Shown here: positions 1 to 5,890 of the stretch, in pieces | How the letters are laid out: the number at the start of each line of letters is the position of its first letter | Position numbering within the stretch: position 1 is the first letter of the stretch | NCBI GenBank assembly: GCA_903861235.1 | Contig: CAIOTP010000296.1 | Coordinates: 1 to 7,903, forward strand | Length of the DNA stretch: 7,903 nucleotides | Direction of reading: 5' to 3' | Origin: an uncultured bacterium | Lineage (GTDB): Bacteria; Planctomycetota; Phycisphaerae; Phycisphaerales; SM1A02 | The notes under the pieces: generated by a model | Told to the model about the DNA's origin: nothing | Seen by the model: only the letters and a program-made list of their open reading frames with translations | Database searches by the model: none | Position numbers and translations under genes: made by a program

Positions 1-215
1 CGCCGCCGCCTCGCCGGGAGCTCCGGGGCCGAGCGAGCGGGAGGCGGCGGTCGGCGCGCGGCACCGACCGCCTGGGTCACCAGGGATTCCAGCTCCGCGG
101 CGCTGATCCGCTGCGAGGCCGCCCACGCCCGCAGCACCCCACGGCTGCGCGCGTTCCAGCCACCCAGCGCCAGCAGCGCTCGCCGCACCCATGCCAACTG
201 CTCCTGCCGCGTCAT
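1..215 (-). CDS. Hypothetical protein, N-terminal part only (last visible gene of the ExbBD/VWA operon)
   Basis: Only the first 71 codons are visible; the frame is open to the window edge with no stop. It starts with ATG at 215, and this ATG overlaps the TGA of the 774-residue gene (ATGA), so translation is probably coupled to it. A weak purine-rich stretch (GGGGGTGA) lies just upstream. The protein begins MTRQEQLAWVRRALLALGG. Residues 1 to about 52 look like two or three amphipathic helices with no signal peptide or membrane segment. A Pro/Arg/Ala-rich stretch that looks like a linker follows (about 53-71). I do not recognise the family. A small helical N-terminal domain joined by a disordered linker to a larger domain beyond the edge is the most natural reading. 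Unlike the two helical-repeat proteins of the operon, it is probably cytoplasmic or a membrane protein with a cytoplasmic start. Its existence as a gene is well supported by the overlap; its function is unknown. Confidence 0.7.
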   Translation of the reverse strand, partial: MTRQEQLAWVRRALLALGGWNARSRGVLRAWAASQRISAAELESLVTQAVGAARRPPPPARSAPELPARRR

Positions 216-2536
216 GGCGTCACCCCCAGCCGGGCCGCCGCCGCCCGGAAGCGGCTTCCCCACGGCTCCAGGCCGCCATTCGGCAGCAGCGCCAGGTGCT
301 GGGCCAGCATGGCCCGTGCACGCTGGGGATCCGAAGCTTCAAGGGCCCGAAGCAGCAGCCACCTCGCCCGCAACCAGGCCGGTGAGCCCTGCGCTCCGGC
401 GCCGCTTCGCTGCTGCAGCATGGCGATGGCGCGGTCGACCTCCCCCGCCGCCCGCAGCGCCTCCGCCAGGGCCAGGGGCTGGCTCGGCACCGGCCGCAGC
501 GCGGCGGCCACCTCGCGGGCCAGCGAAGGGTCCAGGGCCGCGTCCGCCTCCGCGTTGGCCAGCACCGCCTGCGCCAGCCGATCGGTGGCGGCGGTCTTCT
601 GCCTGCCGTCCGAACCTCGCATGGCCTGGAGGGCCAGTTCCATCTCGGCGGTGCGGGCCGCCACACCGGGAAGGTCCGCCAGCGATGCAGCGGCACGCAG
701 CGCCGTCTCGGCGCGTCGATCCGGTTCCACCGCCGCGACCGCCGCCCGGACACCTGGCAGGTCGCCCTGCATGGCGCACCAGCGGGCCACCGCGGAGGCG
801 ACCGCAGGATCCGCGCGGTCCTGCTTGGAGAGCTTGCCCACGGCCTCGGCCGCGGCCGAGGCATCCTGGACGCCAGGCACCAGCGAGGCGATGAGCACCC
901 AGGGCGCGGCCTGCGGCGCGGCACGCACCGGCTCGATGGCGCGGAGCGCCCGACGCGCGGCCTCGCCCTGGCTGTCGGGATCCTCGCCCGCCTGCCGAAG
1001 GATGCGCCTCGCGGCCTCGCACCGCGCGTCCACCGCGAAGGGGTCGGAGAGCGGCACCTCCAGCAAGGCGGCCACGGCGGTGGCGGCGTTGGGAAAACCG
1101 TCCAGACGGCTGAGCCAGATGGCCACGCGTCCGGCCCATGGTCCCTGCGGATCCGACTCGCGCTGCGCCTGAAGCAGCCGCACACGGCGCTCGAGCGCCT
1201 CGCCCTGCTCGGCGGGCGACGCCACGGCCGCCAGCCAGAGGCACTCGGAACGCAGCCAGGCCCCGGTGAAGGCGGCCTGCTCGAAGGCGCGGCTGGCTTC
1301 CTCGCCCTGCCCCGATCGCCACAGCGCCCAGCCCAGCAGCCGAAGCGCGTCTCCATGCAGCGAGACGGGCGGCGATGCCGTGGCTTGCAACGCCTGCTGC
1401 AGGGCCCGTGCGGAATCCGCCGCGCCCTCGGCACCGCCGGACTGCCAGCCGGGAAGCCGCTCGCCGGCCATCCGGAGCGCGACCGCCAGCTCGCGAAGAC
1501 GACCGCTGCCCTCGCCAAGGCGACGCAGCCACTCCGCGCGGCCGGCCGCAGGCATGGCGTCGATCGAAGCCGCCACCACGGCCTCGGCGTCGGCGGACCG
1601 GCTCTCGGAGGCGACCGAGGCCGCCGCCAGCGCCAGCTCGGCCGGCAGCGTGCGGGCAGGCATGGCCTCGATGGCGCGACGCATGGCCGGCACGTCGCCG
1701 GCGTCCACCGCCAGCGCCAGCTGCCACACGACAAGGCGACGCGCGGTGTCCATGCCGGCGGCCCGGTCGCTCACCACGCGGGCCCATGCCGCGGAGGCTT
1801 CGGCCTTGCCCTCCATGGCCAGCGCCACCATGAGACCCAGGGCCGCGTCCGCGCCCGACTCCGTGCCCAGCAGGTCCTCGCTCGCGTTGCCCGGGGCGGG
1901 CGCATGCTCGTCGGCGTCCACCAGGCGGGCGAAGATCAACTTGGCGCGATCCAGTTCGAGCGTGTCACGACGCGGCGACGCCGTCTCCAGCCGACGGGAA
2001 AGCCAGACCTCCATGAGTCGGCGCCAGCCGTCGAGCAGCCGCGCCGACGATCGCCACTCGCCCGCCGGATCCGCGCCTCGGGCGGGTGCGTCGGTCAACA
2101 GCGGTGAAAGGATGTCCTGCACCAGCGCCAGCCCCTGCAGCGCCGCCTTGACCCGCTCGCGATCCGTCGGACGACCGCGCAGGGCGTCGATCTCTCGCGC
2201 CACGCGTGCCAGCTCGCGGCGGGCCAGGTCCATGCGAGGGCGCGCCGCGGCGCGATCGGTCGGCGGCATGGCCGCCACCAGGTCCGCCAGCACCTCGCCA
2301 CGGTCGTCGGCCGGAAGCGCTCCGGCCGTGTCCAGCCAGCCGGCGTCGAGCGCCAGGGCCCGGGCCGCGTCGCGAGCCACGGCCCCACCCTGCTGAAGCT
2401 GGCTGAGCAGCCACTCGATGCGCGTGGAGCGAAGGTCGTGCCGCGCCAGGAACGCGGCCAGGTCCTCCGCCTGCGCCGAGGCGACCAGGATCGCCCCGGT
2501 GACCAGGGCCGCCAGGGACTCACGGTGCCGCGGCAT
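212..2536 (-). CDS. Exported 774-residue helical-repeat (TPR-like) protein
   Basis: The start is ATG at 2536. The N-terminus reads as a classical signal peptide: a basic PRHR start, a hydrophobic core at about residues 8-21 and a likely cleavage site after AQA at 23. The mature protein should therefore lie in the periplasm. The rest is almost entirely predicted alpha helix, rich in Ala, Arg, Leu and Glu. It has degenerate TPR-like helix pairs, clearest at about 394-422 (a GWALWRSGQGEEASRAFEQA stretch) and about 688-709 (LAEALRAAGEVDRAIAML). Its C-terminus (about 722-770) is another helical pair. No catalytic motif is visible, so a scaffold or protein-binding role is inferred. The start lies 17 bases inside the preceding exbD; the other five junctions in the operon overlap by 4 bases. 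Lysine is strikingly rare (6 of 774 by eye) while Arg is abundant. The gene assignment is secure; the repeat class is moderately sure; the function is unknown. Confidence 0.88.
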   Translation of the reverse strand: MPRHRESLAALVTGAILVASAQAEDLAAFLARHDLRSTRIEWLLSQLQQGGAVARDAARALALDAGWLDTAGALPADDRGEVLADLVAAMPPTDRAAARPRMDLARRELARVAREIDALRGRPTDRERVKAALQGLALVQDILSPLLTDAPARGADPAGEWRSSARLLDGWRRLMEVWLSRRLETASPRRDTLELDRAKLIFARLVDADEHAPAPGNASEDLLGTESGADAALGLMVALAMEGKAEASAAWARVVSDRAAGMDTARRLVVWQLALAVDAGDVPAMRRAIEAMPARTLPAELALAAASVASESRSADAEAVVAASIDAMPAAGRAEWLRRLGEGSGRLRELAVALRMAGERLPGWQSGGAEGAADSARALQQALQATASPPVSLHGDALRLLGWALWRSGQGEEASRAFEQAAFTGAWLRSECLWLAAVASPAEQGEALERRVRLLQAQRESDPQGPWAGRVAIWLSRLDGFPNAATAVAALLEVPLSDPFAVDARCEAARRILRQAGEDPDSQGEAARRALRAIEPVRAAPQAAPWVLIASLVPGVQDASAAAEAVGKLSKQDRADPAVASAVARWCAMQGDLPGVRAAVAAVEPDRRAETALRAAASLADLPGVAARTAEMELALQAMRGSDGRQKTAATDRLAQAVLANAEADAALDPSLAREVAAALRPVPSQPLALAEALRAAGEVDRAIAMLQQRSGAGAQGSPAWLRARWLLLRALEASDPQRARAMLAQHLALLPNGGLEPWGSRFRAAAARLGVTP

Positions 2537-2927
2537 AGCTCACCCGCTCGAAGCCCGCGTCACGGACCAGTTGCAGCACCGCAGCCGCGTCGGCCACGCT
2601 GGGACCGTTGCGCATGCGCACCGCCACGCCGGGCTCCTTCGGCAGCGGCTGCAGCAGCTCACGAAGCGCCGCCGCGTCGGCCAGCGTGCGTCCGGCCACA
2701 CGGAACTCCACGGCGCCCGGCGCTCCGTCCACCTCCACCACCACCGCCTGCAGGTCGCCCTTGCCGGCCGCGGTGGTGTCCAGCGCGCCGGTGAGCTTGC
2801 CCTCCATCCGCTGCATGGCCGTGGTGACCAGGAAGAAGGAGAGCAGCAGGAAGGTGGCGTCGATCATGCTGGTCATGTTGATCAGCGGACGGCCGCGGTC
2901 CTGGCTTCTCGAGCGTGCGAACCTCAT
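2520..2927 (-). CDS. exbD: ExbD/TolR-family biopolymer transport protein, second copy
   Basis: This 135-residue protein has the ExbD/TolR layout: a short basic cytoplasmic N-terminus (MRFARSRSQ), one membrane helix at about 22-38 (IDATFLLLSFFLVTTAM) and a periplasmic domain of about 95 residues. Asp23 in MTSMIDATF is at the position of the proton-carrying Asp of ExbD (D25) and TolR (D23). In this family ExbD dimers sit inside an ExbB pentamer and couple proton flow to motion. Position 20 is Ser where the other copy in this window, like most family members, has Pro. It starts with ATG at 2927, overlapping the stop of the first exbD by 4 bases. A good Shine-Dalgarno (GGAGGG, 2933-2938 on the minus strand) stands 5 bases upstream. 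At about 37% or less obvious identity outside the membrane helix it is clearly divergent from the first copy, so the two probably have distinct roles, for instance as a heterodimer. Confidence 0.93.
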   Translation of the reverse strand: MRFARSRSQDRGRPLINMTSMIDATFLLLSFFLVTTAMQRMEGKLTGALDTTAAGKGDLQAVVVEVDGAPGAVEFRVAGRTLADAAALRELLQPLPKEPGVAVRMRNGPSVADAAAVLQLVRDAGFERVSYAAAP

Positions 2928-3337
2928 GGCCGCCCTCCGGACTCGGTGGCCAGCCGGAACCCCGGCGCCCCGCCCTGCCGCAGGGCCTCGGTGACGGCGT
3001 TGAGCGCCGCCGCGGGCGCGGCACGATCCGCCCGCACCACCGGCGTCACGGTCGGACTCCGCGCCGCGGCTTCGCGGGCCAGCTGCTGCAGCTGCGCGGG
3101 ATCCACGCCTCGGTCGCCCACGCGCACCAGGCCGTCGGCCTGCACCACCACCACCAGCCCCGAGGCCGCCGACTCCAGGCGGCTCTCGCCCGGCTCGACC
3201 GGCAGCTGCACCCCCTTGCGGGCCTGCGCGGCCATCTGGGCGGTGACCAGGAAGAAGATCAGCAGCAGGAAGGTGACGTCGATCATCGGCGTCATGTCCG
3301 GCTCGGCCAGCCTTCGTGGCGGCGAGCGGAACCTCAT
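2924..3337 (-). CDS. exbD: ExbD/TolR-family biopolymer transport protein, first copy
   Basis: This 137-residue ExbD/TolR homologue has a basic N-terminus (MRFRSPPRR), one membrane helix at about 19-35 and a periplasmic domain. The family signature DMTPMIDVTFLLLIFFLVT is intact, with Asp20 as the expected proton-accepting residue. The ATG at 3337 overlaps the exbB stop (ATGA). A longer reading frame continues upstream, but those codons lie inside exbB and look like frame shadow, while the signature sits at the normal distance from this ATG. The Shine-Dalgarno is weak (GCGAGGC directly before the ATG), so translation probably relies on coupling to exbB. With the adjacent ExbB it should form a proton-driven inner-membrane motor of the ExbBD/TolQR/MotAB class. 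The substrate or partner cannot be read from this gene; the neighbouring VWA protein is the best candidate. Confidence 0.95.
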   Translation of the reverse strand: MRFRSPPRRLAEPDMTPMIDVTFLLLIFFLVTAQMAAQARKGVQLPVEPGESRLESAASGLVVVVQADGLVRVGDRGVDPAQLQQLAREAAARSPTVTPVVRADRAAPAAALNAVTEALRQGGAPGFRLATESGGRP

Positions 3338-4005
3338 GCCTCGCCCGCCTGCGACCGCTCCACCAGCGAGGCGAACTCGTCGGCCACCTCGCCGGCCTCG
3401 GACGCGATCGCCTCCACCCGGTTGCGAAGGAAGGCGTGGGCCGCCGTGCACGGGATGGCCACCACCAGTCCCTGGAAGGTCGTGATGAGCGCCAGCGAGA
3501 TGTTGCTGGCGAGCGATTCGTAGTAGGCCGCGTCGTTCACGGCACCGCCGGCCACTCCCTCGAAGGCGCCGATCATGCCCTGCACCGTGCCCAGCAGCCC
3601 CAGCAGCGGCGCCACGCTGGCGATCACGCCCAGCGCGTCCGTGCCGCGGTAGAGACGGGAGGTCTCCTTGTCGCCGGCCTCCTGCATGGATTCACGCATC
3701 TGCAGCAGGGCGAGCGGCCCCGCTCCCGCCCGCTCCAGGCCGGCCGCCAGGATGCGCCCCATGTAGCCCGCCCGGGCGGGATCCCGGCAGAGCTGGACCG
3801 CGCGGGCCAGGCGACCCGCCTCCACCTCGCGCCGGCAGTCGGCCAGCAGCGACGCGGGCACCAGCAGGCCGCGACGCAGGATGGCGAACTGCGCCACGCC
3901 GATCGCCAGCGCGACCACGCTCAGGGCCACGATCACCCAGCCGATCACGCCGCCGTCGGTGATGAACTTGAGAAGGCTTCCGCCGGCGGCCAGGGTCAGC
4001 ATCAT
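3334..4005 (-). CDS. exbB: MotA/TolQ/ExbB proton channel family protein
   Basis: This 223-residue protein has the three-helix ExbB/TolQ topology: TM1 at about 19-41, a cytoplasmic loop of about 80 residues, TM2 at about 122-147 and TM3 at about 169-193. The diagnostic TM2 stretch VAPLLGLLGTVQGMIGAF (131-148) and the TM3 stretch ISLALITTFQGLVVAIP (169-185) match the MotA/TolQ/ExbB domain. In characterised members a pentamer of this subunit surrounds two ExbD helices and converts proton flow into movement. The first ATG (4005) overlaps the upstream stop; a second in-frame ATG follows at once (4002). An AAGGAGA ribosome site is present at 4010-4016. A much longer open frame extends upstream to about 4932, but it overlies the 281-residue gene and has no family similarity, so it is rejected. 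At 223 residues the length is normal for TolQ/ExbB. Confidence 0.95.
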   Translation of the reverse strand: MMLTLAAGGSLLKFITDGGVIGWVIVALSVVALAIGVAQFAILRRGLLVPASLLADCRREVEAGRLARAVQLCRDPARAGYMGRILAAGLERAGAGPLALLQMRESMQEAGDKETSRLYRGTDALGVIASVAPLLGLLGTVQGMIGAFEGVAGGAVNDAAYYESLASNISLALITTFQGLVVAIPCTAAHAFLRNRVEAIASEAGEVADEFASLVERSQAGEA

Positions 4006-4847
4006 GGGGTCTCCTTGCGGGCGGCCTCGCGCAGGCGGGCGGCCTCGGACGGGTCGATCGGATCCAGAAGGGCCGCGGCGCGTTCCAGCGCACGCACACG
4101 CAGCCACGGACTGTCTTCCAGGGCGGCGGCGGACTGCACCATGCGCAGCGCGGCCAGGCGAGGCTGCGCGGAGCGGGCGTCGCGCTGCAGGGCCTCGGCC
4201 TCGAACCAGCGCGCGAAGCCCTCGAGCGGAGAGCCTTCGCGGGCCGGCTGCCGGAGCGACGCCACCACGGCGGCCGTGGAGCGTGAGCCGCCGTGTCGAG
4301 CCTCGACGGCGGACTGGAGCAGCGCTTGACGCTGCTCGCGCCTCGGGTCGGATGCCGCGGCACGACCCGACCGGTTCTCGGGGGCGGGCACCTTCCCGTC
4401 CAGCAGACGCGCGGCCCAGACGATCCAGACGCCCTCGGGCGTGGCCGCTTCCGGCAGCGCCAGCAACTCGCGGGCGAGCGCGACGCCGTCGCCGTCGCCC
4501 GTGGGCAGCACCAGACGCGGCAGACCGCAGGCCTCGTCCACCCAGGCGCGGCCCGGGGTCACCGAAGGCGTGAGCCCGGGGAAGGCCCTGTTCGACCGCT
4601 CGCCCACCACCACCGCCTGCACACCCCACGCGAAGGCGCGGTCCATGCGACCCTGTGCCCACGCCAGGCGCGACTGGGCATCGAGCCACGAGGCCAGCTC
4701 GGCATCGGAACCGGCCGGTCGAGGCGCGTCGGCGAGCGCCGCCGTGGCGCCCTGGACATCGCCACGATCCAGGCTCTCCCAGACGCGGTCCAGACCTGCC
4801 GGACCCGCGGCCAGCGCGAACGCCAGCAGCCATGGCGTCAGGTTCAT
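4002..4847 (-). CDS. Exported 281-residue helical protein of unknown function
   Basis: The start is ATG at 4847, overlapping the stop of the VWA gene (ATGA), with a strong Shine-Dalgarno (GGGGAGG, minus strand 4855-4861) 7 bases upstream. The N-terminus MNLTPWLLAFALAAGPAG is a short signal peptide, probably cleaved near residue 15-18, so the protein should be periplasmic. The remainder is mainly alpha-helical and Ala/Arg/Leu-rich. A TPR-like helical pair lies at about 20-80 and further helices at about 120-150, 166-200 and 205-277. No catalytic motif is visible, and it has only two lysines. It lies between the VWA gene and exbB, so it is probably a periplasmic partner of the VWA domain or the ExbD periplasmic domains. 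I do not recognise the family. Confidence 0.88.
   Translation of the reverse strand: MNLTPWLLAFALAAGPAGLDRVWESLDRGDVQGATAALADAPRPAGSDAELASWLDAQSRLAWAQGRMDRAFAWGVQAVVVGERSNRAFPGLTPSVTPGRAWVDEACGLPRLVLPTGDGDGVALARELLALPEAATPEGVWIVWAARLLDGKVPAPENRSGRAAASDPRREQRQALLQSAVEARHGGSRSTAAVVASLRQPAREGSPLEGFARWFEAEALQRDARSAQPRLAALRMVQSAAALEDSPWLRVRALERAAALLDPIDPSEAARLREAARKETP
4010..4016 (-). promoter_or_regulatory. Ribosome binding site of exbB, bearing on two adjacent ATG codons
   Basis: AAGGAGA on the minus strand lies 4 bases from the ATG at 4005 and 7 bases from the ATG at 4002. The distance favours the second ATG, while the ATGA overlap with the upstream stop favours the first. The protein differs by one Met only. 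Confidence 0.65.
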
Positions 4848-5797
4848 GGCCCCGCCTCCCCGGACACGAACCGGAACTTGCCTCCCGTGGCCGCGGCGAT
4901 CCGCTCCAGCTGCGGAATGGCGGCGGGATCACCCAGCGCCACGCAGTGCACCGGCACCGGACGACCCAGTGAGCGGACCCGGCCGATGATCCAGGACGGA
5001 TCTTCGCCCCCGATCTCGCCGTCGGTCATGAAGAAGATGGCGTCCGGGACCGCGCCGTCGTCCAGGAGCAGATCGAAGGCCACGCGAGGCGTGGTGCCCC
5101 CGCCCGCCGCGACGCCGCCGAGCCAGGCGCGGAACTGAGCCAGGTCGGCGGGCCTGGCCTTGCGGTAGCCCCGGTCGGGAAAGCTCACCGCTCGCGTGTC
5201 GAAGAGACAGATGCGGAAGACCGCGTAGTCGGGCAGGCCCTCGGTGCTCCGCAGCAGCTCGTCCACGGCGCGCTGCATGCGGCCTCGGTGCTGCATGCTG
5301 GCGCTCTTGTCCACCACGAAGGCGAAACGCCGTCCCTTGGCCCGCACTCCGAAGAAGCTGGTGCCGGCCGCGGGCGCCGCGGCGGCCGCCCCCGCCGCGG
5401 CAGGCAGCGACGCGGGCATGGAGGGCGAGCCCGCACCGGCCTGGGAGGGCGCCGCCTGCGCGGCTTCGACCACCTTCTGCCAGGAGGGATCGGCGGTGAC
5501 CGAGGGCTCCTCGGGCATGGCGATCGGCAGCACGGCCTCCTGTCGCGACGAGGCCTGCACCACCTCGGCCTGCGCGTCGGGAGCCTCCACCACGCCGATC
5601 TCGCCCACCACCGCCGGCTCCGCGGCAGGGCCCTCCTGGCGGATCTGCATGGAAAGCCACAGCGCCAGGGCCAGGTGAAGCGGAATGGAGACCGAGAAGG
5701 CGGCCAAGGCGATCGACCAGCCACCTCGGCCCCGTTCGGGCCGTCGGCCGGGGGCAGGGATGGAGGCGGTCGCGGGCACGCGGGGGGCGGGCCCCAA
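4844..5797 (-). CDS. Membrane-anchored VWA-domain protein with TonB-like N-terminal half
   Basis: From the TTG at 5797 this encodes 317 residues in four parts. (1) A basic cytoplasmic N-terminus, 1-26. (2) One membrane helix at about 27-50, containing S37, H41 and L48. (3) A linker rich in Ala, Pro and Glu, about 55-145, starting with a hydrophobic strand-like EIGVVEAPDAQAEVV. (4) A VWA domain, about 147-313. The metal site (MIDAS) is complete: D163-K-S165-A-S167, T235/T236 in GGGTTPR, and D259 in MTDGE. The domain should bind a divalent metal ion and a protein ligand, and with an N-in topology it lies in the periplasm. S37 and H41 reproduce the spacing of E. coli TonB S16 and H20. The start is uncertain: an in-frame TAG at 5819-5821 limits it to TTG 5797 or GTG 5779, and neither has a clear Shine-Dalgarno. 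It is the first gene of the operon, reading away from pyrH. Confidence 0.9.
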   Translation of the reverse strand: MGPAPRVPATASIPAPGRRPERGRGGWSIALAAFSVSIPLHLALALWLSMQIRQEGPAAEPAVVGEIGVVEAPDAQAEVVQASSRQEAVLPIAMPEEPSVTADPSWQKVVEAAQAAPSQAGAGSPSMPASLPAAAGAAAAAPAAGTSFFGVRAKGRRFAFVVDKSASMQHRGRMQRAVDELLRSTEGLPDYAVFRICLFDTRAVSFPDRGYRKARPADLAQFRAWLGGVAAGGGTTPRVAFDLLLDDGAVPDAIFFMTDGEIGGEDPSWIIGRVRSLGRPVPVHCVALGDPAAIPQLERIAAATGGKFRFVSGEAGP

Positions 5798-5815
5798 CCA
5801 AGGGCCACGACCGAG

Positions 5816-5821
5816 ATTCTA
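5816..5821 (-). promoter_or_regulatory. Possible -10 element for the VWA/ExbBD operon
   Basis: On the minus strand this reads TAGAAT, five of six matches to the sigma70 -10 consensus. No convincing -35 stands 16-18 bases upstream (TTGGTC is 21 bases away). A start near 5809 would give an mRNA leader of only about a dozen bases before the TTG at 5797. It is a weak call from position and one hexamer; the operon must nevertheless have a promoter somewhere in this 93-base gap or inside the start of pyrH. Confidence 0.35.
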
Positions 5822-5840
5822 GATGGCGGGCGTGCCGGCC

Positions 5841-5869
5841 TTGACCAATCGCCCACGGGGCCGTTGAAT
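5841..5869 (+). promoter_or_regulatory. Probable sigma70-type promoter for pyrH
   Basis: TTGACC at 5841-5846 (5 of 6 to the -35 consensus) and TTGAAT at 5864-5869 (4 of 6 to the -10) are separated by exactly 17 bases. Transcription would begin near 5876, just before the ribosome site at 5878-5883, giving a very short leader. It lies in an otherwise GC-rich gap between two divergent genes, where a promoter is required. Spacing and position are strong; the -10 is imperfect. Confidence 0.55.
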
Positions 5870-5877
5870 CGACCCCC

Positions 5878-5883
5878 GAGGAG
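5878..5883 (+). promoter_or_regulatory. Ribosome binding site of pyrH (decides the GTG start)
   Basis: GAGGAG stands 7 bases before the GTG at 5891. It fixes that codon as the start even though the frame stays open for about 600 bases further upstream, because the family N-terminus (YQRVVLKVSGE) begins a few residues after it. Confidence 0.75.
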
Positions 5884-5890
5884 ACCCACC

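Noticed and set aside
1266..2396. A 376-codon plus-strand frame opposite the 774-residue gene
   Set aside because: Ser/Ala/Arg-rich antisense shadow; the minus-strand product has a signal peptide and coupled neighbours, while this one has neither.
2418..3485. A 355-codon plus-strand frame spanning both exbD genes
   Set aside because: It runs antisense across two genes carrying clear family signatures and has no domain of its own.
4006..4932. N-terminal extension of exbB by about 300 residues
   Set aside because: The extension is out-of-frame shadow of the 281-residue gene; the ATG at 4005 has a ribosome site and an overlap, and gives the normal ExbB length.
2520..5797. Zorya-type anti-phage system (ZorA/ZorB motor)
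   Set aside because: The ExbB and ExbD proteins are small canonical TolQ/TolR types without the long ZorA tail or peptidoglycan-binding ZorB domain, and no helicase or nuclease partner is present.
212..5797. Bat (BatA-E) aerotolerance-type operon because of VWA and TPR genes
   Set aside because: No MoxR ATPase or DUF58 gene is visible, the VWA protein has one N-terminal membrane helix with a long linker, and ExbBD genes are not part of that set.
5288..5890. N-terminal extension of pyrH
   Set aside because: It lies antisense to the VWA gene; the GTG at 5891 has a good ribosome site and gives the exact family length.
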